IMG/VR virus record: IMGVR_UViG_3300039106_000273
Coordinates: 1 to 28,541 of that record
Length of the DNA: 28,541 nucleotides
Source: a virus
Reading direction: 5' to 3' (one strand)
Below are positions 1-7,428 of the stretch, piece after piece (the stretch's first letter is position 1; each line of letters starts with the position of its first letter). The notes beneath the pieces were generated by a model that was given only the letters and a program-made list of their open reading frames with translations, was not told the DNA's origin and did no database searches. A program made the translations under genes and the position numbers.

Positions 1-1308
1 GAAGATGCGGCAGGAGTGGGCAAAATTGCTGGAAAAGGGCAAGAAAACGACCCACGATACAAAACCAGTCTAACAGTGGATGTACATCCTGACACCGTAG
101 CTAAAGAAATTGCGGCATTTTTTCCCACCAAGCCTCCCAAAACAGGCCAGCACCATATAAAAGAAACTGATATGAAGAAAATTAACGAAGTCAACCCACA
201 CGATTACGACAGCGACGAAGACTATTACGCCGCATTAAGACGCAAGCCCCGAGCTGCCAGTGATGATTATGATCCTCCTGAACCAGCACCCAGCGCCGAG
301 GACGACTTCTACGACAAACAGGCTCGAGATCGTGAGCGACACAAACAACAGGTGCAAACCACATATTCAGACCATGAAGGTGTTGCACCCAACAATGAAA
401 AATACAACGGCATCTATACAATCAAAGCTGTAGACAAAGCCACAGGCGAAAACGAACTGTACAAGTGGAAAAACTTTCATCACGGCGCTAAAAAAGTAGT
501 AGACATCAAACAAGTGGAATCCAAAATGCCTGGAGGCCCTGTTGAGCTTACTGTGTACTATGTGGACAATCACAAGTATGGTATGTGGACACCCTGGAAG
601 GCGGAGGAAAGTCGAGATCCAGATCATCGTTTTTCCAATGAAGTGGATGGTGTAGATGCCAGAGTGAAACAGATGGCAATACATCGTGCCCGTGACATGG
701 AAGAAGGCACAGGGGAAGAATTTGAATTAGCAGGCGTGGGCGTAGCATACGAACTGGGCCGTCGAGCATACAAACAAGGCCAGACTATTAAAGATAATCC
801 GTACAGTGCTACACGAGAAGCTCGCAAATATGACGAGTGGGAAAAAGGTCTTGAGCGTGGCAAATGGGACGCAATTGAAGCTAGACGATTCCGCCACAGT
901 GTGGGAGAGCAAGGTGTGGCGGAAGACTATAATCCCGAATACGATGACGAAGCAGGTATGGCAGACAACAACCTAGAAACTCTAGAACGTGCTGTAGACG
1001 GAATTGATGAGCTAATCAATGCAGGTGATAACTTGCCCGAATGGTGCCAAGAAAAGATTGCAGTAGCTAAATCAATGTTGGTCACTGTGTGGGACTACAT
1101 GAAGAGTGAAGAAAACCGTGGCATGTCAGAGACATCAGACCAACCCACCATGCGCCGTGTTGCACATGAAAAACTAAGTGGCAATGGCGAAATGGTCAAG
1201 GTAGTAACCTACGAAGTACTCAACAGCAAGGGCGTAACAGTTAAAACAGGCATGAGCCGCGAGACAGCAGCCAGCCTAGTAAAGCATTTGAAACAACAAG
1301 GAAAATAA
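1..1308 (+). CDS. modular phage protein, probable virion-internal polyprotein (5' end outside window)
   Basis: The frame is open from base 1, so the gene almost certainly starts upstream; a GTG at 16 is possible but has no convincing ribosome site. The protein is hydrophilic and mosaic. An acidic, charged region covers about nt 180-370. A Tyr/Trp-rich segment follows at about nt 390-600. A segment at about nt 745-890 resembles ribosome modulation factor (GRRAYKQG, then DNPY, then W..GLERGKW). A GVAE tetrapeptide lies at nt 913-924. Next comes a helical module containing NLPEWCQEKI (about nt 960-1120), a pattern I recall from structural or internal proteins of marine T4-like phages. The C-terminal 34 residues match the C-terminus of the next gene. 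I infer a virion-internal protein cut by a prohead protease; no enzyme activity is evident. The next gene follows after 2 nt. Confidence 0.6.
   Translation, partial: EDAAGVGKIAGKGQENDPRYKTSLTVDVHPDTVAKEIAAFFPTKPPKTGQHHIKETDMKKINEVNPHDYDSDEDYYAALRRKPRAASDDYDPPEPAPSAEDDFYDKQARDRERHKQQVQTTYSDHEGVAPNNEKYNGIYTIKAVDKATGENELYKWKNFHHGAKKVVDIKQVESKMPGGPVELTVYYVDNHKYGMWTPWKAEESRDPDHRFSNEVDGVDARVKQMAIHRARDMEEGTGEEFELAGVGVAYELGRRAYKQGQTIKDNPYSATREARKYDEWEKGLERGKWDAIEARRFRHSVGEQGVAEDYNPEYDDEAGMADNNLETLERAVDGIDELINAGDNLPEWCQEKIAVAKSMLVTVWDYMKSEENRGMSETSDQPTMRRVAHEKLSGNGEMVKVVTYEVLNSKGVTVKTGMSRETAASLVKHLKQQGK
907..927 (+). repeat. GVAE junction repeat, copy 1
   Basis: The DNA caaggtgtggcggaag encodes QGVAE and joins the RMF-like module to the NLPEW module of the first protein. 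The same 16 bases recur in copy 2, and 15 of them in copy 3, with identical codons GGT GTG GCG GAA. Confidence 0.7.
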
Positions 1309-1310
1309 TT

Positions 1311-2873
1311 ATGAGAGAATCAGATATGATGCCCATGGCATTCCAACGTGGCCAGAGAGTTTTTGCACGAAGCACATTCGGTGAAATCTCTGGTACTGTA
1401 CAACGTGTGGAAGGCGACAAGGTATTCATCGTTAAAGACGATGGTGAAATGGATGTGTACCGAGCAGGCGAGTTGCGAGCAGACTCTGAAGGTCATGCTG
1501 GCGCCATGGCTGGTAACATGCGTGACATCAAGCAGGGCATCAAGGGCTTCTTTACTGGTAAAGAAAGCGTGGAAGAAGAATTCAACCCCACTGACTCAGT
1601 CAGCATGGATGTGCCACTGATGATCCGTATCATGGAATACGCTCGTGAAGATGCCAAGACTGACATGGCACTACATGATGTTGCTGAGAACCTGATTCGC
1701 CTAAGCAATGAAGGCCGCACACTGACAATGGATGACTATGATGCCATCGTAGGTTCAGTTGAACAGGATCGCCCTGTAGGACAAGAAGGCATGACTGAGA
1801 CTGCTTTACAAGGTAAAGAAGATCTTGAAGCCAAACGCCAAGCACTACAAGATTTAGAACGCGAGCCAGGTGCTGACCAAGAAGCTATTCGCCAGCGTAA
1901 ACTGGACTTGGAACGAGAAGCTCGTGCTCAAGGTGTGGCGGAAGGCTCATTGGCAGAAAAAATAAATCCTAAAACTCTGACCCGCGGGTTCCGTCAAGAA
2001 AAAGATATGGGCTGGTATACATTACAGGCTGTTGGTGATTTTGCAAGTCGCATGGCCGACGAACCGCCAACTATGGAAATTTACGCAATGTTAAAACCAG
2101 AGGCTGGCAAGCGTGACGGAAAGCAGATAGGACAATTAAGTCTTAAAATAGCGCAGGGCATGTTTCTCAAAGATAATCCAGGAGCAGAAGCATTAGTAGC
2201 AGGTGGAGTTGATGTTGATCCTGCATATCAACGCAAGGGTGTGGCGTCGGCAATGTATGCATTTGCCAAAGAATTAGGTAACGATGTTATAGCTAGTGTC
2301 GACCAATCAGACGATGCTAAAGCTATGTGGGCAGGCATGCGAGCAAAAGGTGTGGCGGAAGGCTTAGATGATAATCCAGTAGCAAGTGCTATTACTCGTC
2401 GTATCATGTTACAGCGAACAGACCTGTTAGCTAAACACGGTCCACAGAAGGTAGTGGCAGCAATTGACGAAGTTGCTGACTTTGTGGGAGATGTGGATGA
2501 AATTGGAAGCAGTGATGTATCAGGTTGGGTCAAACATGTAGAACAAATGCTGGGTAACATGAACGAACAAGGTGTAGCAGAAGTTGCTCCTAAAGGTTGG
2601 GAAGGCACAGTTAAAGCCATGAAGAAACATGGTGAAGTTGACAACCCATACGCACTAACCAACTATATGAAAAACAAAGGCTATCACAGTCACAAAACCA
2701 AGTCTGGTAAAGACAAACGTGAGAGTGCAGAGCCAGCACCATTCATCAAACGTGTTGCTGAAGGCCGTAAGGTCACATACAGTGTACACAATGCCCTGGG
2801 CGAGTGTGTACTAGATGGTCTGAGCCGTGACGCGGCAGCACTAAAATTGCAGGACCTGCGCGAAGGTAAATAA
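1311..2873 (+). CDS. modular phage polyprotein with embedded GNAT acetyltransferase
   Basis: A 520-residue mosaic protein starting at ATG 1311 with an AGGAAA site upstream. Residues 6-55 look like an SH3/KOW-type beta module (RGQRVFAR, then GTVQRVEGDKVFIVKDDGE). Residues 85-145 form a helical module (MEYAREDAKTDMALHDVAE). Residues 165-206 are a charged coiled coil. GVAE sits at 208-211. Residues 212-346 contain a GNAT acyl-CoA-binding pattern (VDPAYQRKGVASAMYAFAKE). GVAE recurs at 347-350, followed by a helical module (ITRRIMLQRTDLL). A third GVAE at 421-424 is followed by a GWEGTVKAMKKHGEVDNPYA module, and RVAE lies at 481-484. The last 36 residues resemble the C-terminus of the preceding gene. 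Cleavage after each VAE would release peptides of about 211, 139, 74, 60 and 36 residues. V-A-E resembles the T4 gp21 prohead protease consensus (Leu/Ile-x-Glu), so I infer a packaged polyprotein. The acetyl acceptor is unknown. Confidence 0.65.
   Translation: MRESDMMPMAFQRGQRVFARSTFGEISGTVQRVEGDKVFIVKDDGEMDVYRAGELRADSEGHAGAMAGNMRDIKQGIKGFFTGKESVEEEFNPTDSVSMDVPLMIRIMEYAREDAKTDMALHDVAENLIRLSNEGRTLTMDDYDAIVGSVEQDRPVGQEGMTETALQGKEDLEAKRQALQDLEREPGADQEAIRQRKLDLEREARAQGVAEGSLAEKINPKTLTRGFRQEKDMGWYTLQAVGDFASRMADEPPTMEIYAMLKPEAGKRDGKQIGQLSLKIAQGMFLKDNPGAEALVAGGVDVDPAYQRKGVASAMYAFAKELGNDVIASVDQSDDAKAMWAGMRAKGVAEGLDDNPVASAITRRIMLQRTDLLAKHGPQKVVAAIDEVADFVGDVDEIGSSDVSGWVKHVEQMLGNMNEQGVAEVAPKGWEGTVKAMKKHGEVDNPYALTNYMKNKGYHSHKTKSGKDKRESAEPAPFIKRVAEGRKVTYSVHNALGECVLDGLSRDAAALKLQDLREGK
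1926..1946 (+). repeat. GVAE junction repeat, copy 2
   Basis: The DNA caaggtgtggcggaagg encodes QGVAEG and separates the coiled-coil region from the GNAT module. It is identical to copy 1 over 16 bases. Confidence 0.7.
2343..2363 (+). repeat. GVAE junction repeat, copy 3
   Basis: The DNA aaaggtgtggcggaaggc encodes KGVAEG and closes the GNAT module on its C-terminal side. Codon choice is identical to copies 1 and 2. A related string (aagggtgtggcgtcgg, 2233-2248) inside the GNAT domain encodes KGVAS and is ordinary GNAT motif. Confidence 0.7.
2565..2585 (+). repeat. GVAE junction repeat, copy 4 (diverged)
   Basis: The DNA caaggtgtagcagaag encodes QGVAE with two synonymous changes (GTA GCA). 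It separates the ITRRIMLQ module from the GWEGTVKAM module. A weaker fifth site, RVAEG, lies at 2751-2765. Confidence 0.6.
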
Positions 2874-2876
2874 AAC

Positions 2877-3284
2877 ATGCGTAAGTTTATGACCATAGTA
2901 GAGGCGGCAGGCAAGAATTGTCCTGTTGCCACTCACGACATCAGTGTTAACATTAAGAATAGACAAGTGGCTATTGATGAGTACCACTATGGTCCTGCCA
3001 ATCCTGAGAAACCTGGCAAGTATTGGAAAGATGCAGCCAAGCGTTGGCGTACAGACGAAGATATCGTCAAAACCATGCTATGTGAGAATTGCGGAGCATT
3101 TGATGTCAGCGATGACATGCGAGAGTGTATTGAGGATGGCATCCGTGGAGATGACAAACCAATAGCAGATGCTAGAGCACCCATAGACCTGGCAGACCTG
3201 GGCTACTGTACATTTTTAAAATTCAAATGTGCAGGTACCCGAACCTGTAGCGCCTGGATCACTGGAGGTCCTATTGTCAAATAA
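2877..3284 (+). CDS. conserved phage protein with Cys motifs
   Basis: A 135-residue soluble protein that I recognise as a recurrent hypothetical family in marine T4-like phages. The N-terminus (MRKFMTIVEAAGK) includes I-V-E followed by A, which again fits the prohead-protease pattern. It is followed by a segment ending in GKYWKDAAKRW. Two cysteine clusters follow: CENCGAF near residues 64-70, and C-x(8)-C-x(4)-C near the C-terminus (LGYCTFLKFKCAGTRTCSAW). The cysteines could bind metal or an Fe-S cluster. It follows the polyprotein gene by 3 nt and its end overlaps the next start by 11 nt, so it is probably co-expressed with the virion genes. Function unknown. Confidence 0.7.
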   Translation: MRKFMTIVEAAGKNCPVATHDISVNIKNRQVAIDEYHYGPANPEKPGKYWKDAAKRWRTDEDIVKTMLCENCGAFDVSDDMRECIEDGIRGDDKPIADARAPIDLADLGYCTFLKFKCAGTRTCSAWITGGPIVK

Positions 3285-3459
3285 CAGTGTTGAATCCTAC
3301 ATGGATGACTATGAATCATACGCACGTTATCAGCAGAAGTGCAAATGCTGGTGTACCCGACACTGCGGGTTCAGTTGTATGACTGATGGATGTGATTGCA
3401 ATGAGTGCCAATGCGTCACATGCGAAGATGCAACCCTCGCTAACCCTAACCCCAAATAA
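3274..3459 (+). CDS. cysteine-rich mini-protein (TTG start)
   Basis: A 61-residue peptide. I chose TTG 3274 because a strong GGAGG site (3264-3268) lies 5 nt upstream. The first in-frame ATG downstream (3301) has no ribosome site, and the upstream ATG at 3229 lies deep inside the previous gene. Ten cysteines fall within about 30 residues (CKCWCTRHCGFSC, then CDCNECQCVTC). This metal-binding or metallothionein-like density is unusual for a cytoplasmic phage protein. The N-terminal third is acidic and Tyr-rich. The end overlaps the next gene by 32 nt. Function unknown; zinc or copper binding is an inference from cysteine spacing only. Confidence 0.6.
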   Translation: MSNNSVESYMDDYESYARYQQKCKCWCTRHCGFSCMTDGCDCNECQCVTCEDATLANPNPK

Positions 3460-4072
3460 ATTTAATTCCAACGGCTACTGGTCTCGACCCATCGACAAGA
3501 TGTTGTATATACCAATAGCTGAAGACCTTTCACTATTTGATCAGAACGGTTATGATCTAACTGTACTGGAACAGAGGTATGCCAACAGCAATCATCAGCC
3601 GGGTGACGAACATCGTTATCGTGTAGCAGTCAAACAACCCTGGTTTACACAAGAGCAGGGTGTTATTGAAGGCGCAATACTAAATCACAGTCTGTTATTT
3701 GAACGTAAAGCATATTCGGGTGCCGCACTGGACCAGTTGACCTACTGGGCCAAGAGTCTACCCATAGTACACAAAGTGATTGCCATGCGACCCAAATGGG
3801 GTCTGGACTTCAGCATGGACTATGTGGACCGTGTGGGTAATGCTTTTGAAGTGTTACACTGGGAATATGATGGCTTTGACTATCAGGAAATACAAAGTGT
3901 AAAAGAAATGATCGAGCCAGTATTATTAAATATTGATTGGGACGATGCTGCCAAGACACTGTTACATAAAAAATCACAATGGCACCACTTGGACTTCTTT
4001 GAACAGAGTGCTTGGAAATGTGACTTTTTTGGAATAAAAAATGAGCGTTTTAAAATGGTTTTGTGGGAATAA
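3428..4072 (+). CDS. conserved phage hypothetical protein
   Basis: A 214-residue protein if started at ATG 3428 (MQPSLTLTPNKF); a start at 3386 would add 14 residues with poor sequence character. It is rich in aromatic residues and acidic, with no membrane segment or recognised catalytic motif. Segments such as YIPIAEDLSLFDQNGYDL, AILNHSLLFERKAY, RPKWGLDFSMDYVD and HHLDFFEQSAWKCDFFGI look like a conserved alpha/beta fold that I associate only with hypothetical phage proteins. It is the last gene before the promoter at 4076, and no terminator is visible between them. Confidence 0.65.
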   Translation: MQPSLTLTPNKFNSNGYWSRPIDKMLYIPIAEDLSLFDQNGYDLTVLEQRYANSNHQPGDEHRYRVAVKQPWFTQEQGVIEGAILNHSLLFERKAYSGAALDQLTYWAKSLPIVHKVIAMRPKWGLDFSMDYVDRVGNAFEVLHWEYDGFDYQEIQSVKEMIEPVLLNIDWDDAAKTLLHKKSQWHHLDFFEQSAWKCDFFGIKNERFKMVLWE

Positions 4073-4075
4073 GTA

Positions 4076-4105
4076 TTGACTTACACATCAAGTAGACACT
4101 ATACT
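4076..4105 (+). promoter_or_regulatory. sigma70-type promoter for the replication block
   Basis: TTGACT (4076-4081), an 18 nt spacer, then TATACT (4100-4105). It lies in the only gap before the DsbA-like gene, whose AGGAG site is at 4117-4121. Confidence 0.65.
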
Positions 4106-4128
4106 CACGCATCTATAGGAGATTTTCA

Positions 4129-4389
4129 ATGTCAGCAAGAATGTTCGGCTCAGCCGAAAAAGCAAAACTAACACAACTTATCAATGAAGGCATGACAGTG
4201 CTTCAGGAAATTGAAGACCTGAACGGTGGCTTAAATGACACAGTCAAAGCCATTGCAGAAGAACTGGAAATTAAACCCAGTGTCCTCAAGAAGGCCATTA
4301 AACTGGCACAAAAATCTAAAGTGACTGAGACCAACAAGGAACACGAACTGTTGAACGACATTTTGGAAACAGTGGGCAAGACACTTTGA
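4129..4389 (+). CDS. DsbA-like small dsDNA-binding/transcription factor
   Basis: An 86-residue helical protein starting at ATG 4129 behind AGGAG with a 7 nt gap. The order LINEGMTVLQEIEDLNGG, TVKAIAEELEIKPSVLKKAI, then an acidic C-terminal helix (ELLNDILETVGKTL) matches small phage proteins usually annotated as T4 DsbA-like regulators. In T4, DsbA binds DNA near late promoters. The central segment could act as a helix-turn-helix. It is the first gene after a good sigma70 promoter and overlaps the next gene by 4 nt. The DsbA assignment rests on remembered family resemblance and is moderate. Confidence 0.6.
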   Translation: MSARMFGSAEKAKLTQLINEGMTVLQEIEDLNGGLNDTVKAIAEELEIKPSVLKKAIKLAQKSKVTETNKEHELLNDILETVGKTL

Positions 4390-4697
4390 CACCAAGTTTT
4401 GCAGCCTGGCGCAGTAGCGTCTGGACGTATGTCAAGGCAGACTTTCACGAATACCCTCTGAGATTCTGCCTTGAGATGGTGGGTTGGGCCATCAGTATTG
4501 GTTGTAGTTTAACCTACGCCATAACTGTGCCTGACTTGCCATTCATTCCCTTGTACTGTGCGTTCATTACCGGTTGTGCAATCATGGCCTGGTGTGCATG
4601 GACACGTGGTAGTTTTGGTATCCTGGGTAACTATCTGATACTAAGTATTATTGACAGCGCAGGATTAATCAAGTTAATATTGCAACGATATTATTGA
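4386..4697 (+). CDS. small membrane protein
   Basis: A 103-residue protein with about three predicted hydrophobic helices (FCLEMVGWAISIGCSLTYAI; IPLYCAFITGCAIMAWCAW; GILGNYLILSIIDSAGLIKLIL) after an amphipathic N-terminus. The start appears to be TTG 4386, overlapping the stop of the upstream gene, because no ATG occurs in frame until residue 30. A Trp- and Tyr-containing N-terminus (WRSSVWTYVKADFHEYPLRF) precedes the first helix. It sits between a regulator and the DNA polymerase in the replication operon, perhaps anchoring replication or altering the host inner membrane. Function unknown. Confidence 0.6.
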   Translation: MTPSFAAWRSSVWTYVKADFHEYPLRFCLEMVGWAISIGCSLTYAITVPDLPFIPLYCAFITGCAIMAWCAWTRGSFGILGNYLILSIIDSAGLIKLILQRYY

Positions 4698-4761
4698 TTG
4701 GAGTCGTCCACCTTACGGACATGAATCATGGTTTGCCGGCCAAAAGCGGTGGAGGAAAAAT

Positions 4762-7428
4762 ATGAGTTATGTAGACGCTCTCTATGAGCGCAATCGAGAT
4801 AGAATCCATGTGGTAGAACGAGTAGACGGAGAACGAGTCTACAAAGAGTATCCAGCCAATTACATCTTTTATTATGATGATCCCCGCGGCAAACACCGCA
4901 CCATTTACAACACACCAGTAAGTCGATTCAGCACACGCAACAGCAAAGAGTTCCATAAAGAACTACGAGTCAACAGTGACAAACGCATCTGGGAGTCGGA
5001 TGTGAACCCAGTGTTCCGCACACTGAGCGAGCATTACCTGAATGCAGAGCCACCCAAACTAAATGTAGGGTTTCTGGACATTGAGGTGGACTTTGACCCA
5101 GTGCGTGGATACAGCAAACCTGAAGATCCATTCAACAAAATCACAGCCATCACAGTCTACCTCAACTGGCTGGACAAACTGGTTACTCTGGCACTGCCGC
5201 CCAAAACTCTCAGCTGGGAATCAGCACAAGACATTGCCAACAAGTTCACAGACACCTATCTGTTTGATAACGAAGCAGACATGCTGGATGCGTTCTTAAA
5301 TCTGATTGATGACTGTGATGTACTCAGCGGCTGGAACAGTGAGGGATATGATATTCCTTATATCGTGGGACGCATCACTCGTGTACTAAGCAAAGACGAC
5401 ACACGACGACTGTGTCTGTGGGGGCAATATCCCAAGCAACGTGAGTTTGAGCGTTTTGGCGCCAGCAATGTGGCATATGATCTCATTGGCCGTGTACACA
5501 TGGACTATATGCAGTTGTACATCAAATACAACTACGAAGAACGTCACAGCTACAGCCTGGATGCCATTGGCGAATACGAAGAAGTGGGCAACAAGGTGCC
5601 GTACGAAGGCACACTGGACCAGTTGTACAACATGGACTTTGAAAAGTTCATCGACTACAACAGGCAGGACACTGCACTGGTTAACAAACTGGATCGCAAG
5701 CTGAAGTTCCTGGATCTGGCTTGTACTATTGCACACGAAAACACAGTGCTGTTGCAGACCACAATGGGTGCTGTGGCCACCACAGAGCAGGCTATTATCA
5801 ATCAGGCACATGGTCTGGGATTGATTGTGCCCAACAAAAAGAAATACGACAACAGTGAAGACCTTCAGGCTGCTGGTGCGTATGTGGCTTTTCCCAAACG
5901 TGGCATGCACGACTGGATTGGTGCCATTGACATCAACTCACTGTACCCGTCTGCCATTCGTGCGCTGAACATGGGACCTGAGACTATTGTGGGCCAGTTG
6001 CGTCCCATTGCCACAGACAAATACATTTCAGAAAAGATGGCCTCCAACGGTGGCAAGTTTGCTGAAGCCTGGGAAGGTTTGTTTGGCACTCTAGAATACA
6101 CTAGTGTGATGAACGGCGAGATTGGCACAGAGATCACCATTGACTGGGAGACAGACAAGACCAGCACAGTACACAGTGCCAAAGAGATCTGGAAGATGGT
6201 GTTTGACAGCAACAACCCCTGGATCCTGTCAGCTAACGGCACTATCTTTACCTATGAACGTGAAGGTGTTATTCCTGGTCTATTAGCACGTTGGTACAAA
6301 GAGCGTAAGGAGATGCAGGCCAAACTCAAGACTGCCACCACTCCTGAAGAACAGGAGTACTGGGACAAGCGCCAGCTGGTCAAGAAGATTAACCTCAACA
6401 GTCTGTATGGCGCTATCTTGAACGCTGGTTGTAGATTCTTTGACAAACGCATTGGGCAGTCCACTACGCTGAGTGGCCGCACTATTGCTAAACATATGGA
6501 TGCGTATGTGAACGAATGTATTACAGGCAAGTATGAACACGATGGTGATGCTATCGTGTATGGTGATACTGACTCCTGCTACTTTAGTGCCTGGCCAGTG
6601 GTCAAAGCAGATGTGGAAGCAGGGCGTATGGAGTGGAGCAAAGACACCTGTATTGCATTGTATGACAACATTGCTGATCAGGTTAACGAAAGTTTTCCCA
6701 GCTTTATGGAACGAGCGTTCCACAGTCCAAGACGCATGGGTGAAATCCTCAAAGGCGGGCGTGAACTGGTGGCCAGCAAAGGCCTGTTTATCAAGAAGAA
6801 ACGTTATGCTGTGCTGATTATTGACAAAGAAGGCAAACGCCAGGACACTGGTGGCAAACCTGGCAAGGTAAAAGCCATGGGCCTGGACTTGAAGCGCAGT
6901 GATACACCCAAAGTTGTGCAAACGTTCTTGAGCGAGATTCTGTTGGATGTGCTAACTGGTTGCGAAAAAGAGCATGTGTACGAAAAAGTTAAAGAGTTCA
7001 AACTGCTGTTTACTGAGCGTCCTGCATGGGAGAAGGGCACACCCAAGCGTGTGAACAATCTGACCAAGTTCACAGCCGCAGAAGAAAAACAAGGCAAGGC
7101 CAATATGCCAGGACACGTTCGTGCCGCGATGAACTGGAACAACCTCAAGCGTATGCACAGTGACAACTACAGCATGAGTATCATTGATGGTATGAAAACC
7201 ATCGTGTGCAAGCTGAAGGACAATCCGCTGGGTTATACTAGTGTGGGCTATCCAGTAGATGAGTCACATCTACCTGCCTGGTTTAGGGAACTGCCATTTG
7301 CTGATGACGAAATGGAGACAGCAATCGTGGATCAGAAGGTGGAAAACCTATTGGGTGTGCTGAACTGGAGTGTGGCAGAGCACACACAAATCAACAGCAC
7401 ATTTGACAACCTTTTCTCATTCGAATGA
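4762..7428 (+). CDS. 43: family B DNA polymerase (T4 gp43-like)
   Basis: A replicative DNA polymerase of 888 residues with 3'-5' proofreading, close to the T4 gp43 length (898). Exo I is GFLDIEVDF with D106 and E108. Exo II-like SGWNSEGYDIPYI and Exo III-like YNRQDTALV follow. Polymerase motif A is DINSLYPSAI (D390), motif B is KKINLNSLYGAILNAG, and motif C is YGDTDS (D602, D604). The C-terminus (TFDNLFSFE) resembles the clamp-binding tail of gp43. ATG 4762 is preceded by GGAGG at 4751-4755. The gene stops in an ATGA overlap with the methyltransferase, and the sliding clamp lies one gene downstream. All catalytic residues are intact and no intron or split is seen. Confidence 0.97.
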   Translation: MSYVDALYERNRDRIHVVERVDGERVYKEYPANYIFYYDDPRGKHRTIYNTPVSRFSTRNSKEFHKELRVNSDKRIWESDVNPVFRTLSEHYLNAEPPKLNVGFLDIEVDFDPVRGYSKPEDPFNKITAITVYLNWLDKLVTLALPPKTLSWESAQDIANKFTDTYLFDNEADMLDAFLNLIDDCDVLSGWNSEGYDIPYIVGRITRVLSKDDTRRLCLWGQYPKQREFERFGASNVAYDLIGRVHMDYMQLYIKYNYEERHSYSLDAIGEYEEVGNKVPYEGTLDQLYNMDFEKFIDYNRQDTALVNKLDRKLKFLDLACTIAHENTVLLQTTMGAVATTEQAIINQAHGLGLIVPNKKKYDNSEDLQAAGAYVAFPKRGMHDWIGAIDINSLYPSAIRALNMGPETIVGQLRPIATDKYISEKMASNGGKFAEAWEGLFGTLEYTSVMNGEIGTEITIDWETDKTSTVHSAKEIWKMVFDSNNPWILSANGTIFTYEREGVIPGLLARWYKERKEMQAKLKTATTPEEQEYWDKRQLVKKINLNSLYGAILNAGCRFFDKRIGQSTTLSGRTIAKHMDAYVNECITGKYEHDGDAIVYGDTDSCYFSAWPVVKADVEAGRMEWSKDTCIALYDNIADQVNESFPSFMERAFHSPRRMGEILKGGRELVASKGLFIKKKRYAVLIIDKEGKRQDTGGKPGKVKAMGLDLKRSDTPKVVQTFLSEILLDVLTGCEKEHVYEKVKEFKLLFTERPAWEKGTPKRVNNLTKFTAAEEKQGKANMPGHVRAAMNWNNLKRMHSDNYSMSIIDGMKTIVCKLKDNPLGYTSVGYPVDESHLPAWFRELPFADDEMETAIVDQKVENLLGVLNWSVAEHTQINSTFDNLFSFE

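Noticed and set aside
2233-2248. Additional copy of the GVAE junction repeat
   Set aside because: It encodes QRKGVAS, the normal GNAT acetyl-CoA loop, and lacks the Glu; the DNA similarity is probably coincidental.
5386-5910. Long open frame on the minus strand inside the DNA polymerase gene
   Set aside because: It runs antisense to a motif-complete polymerase, has no ribosome site or recognisable protein content, and is explained as a shadow of the codon bias.
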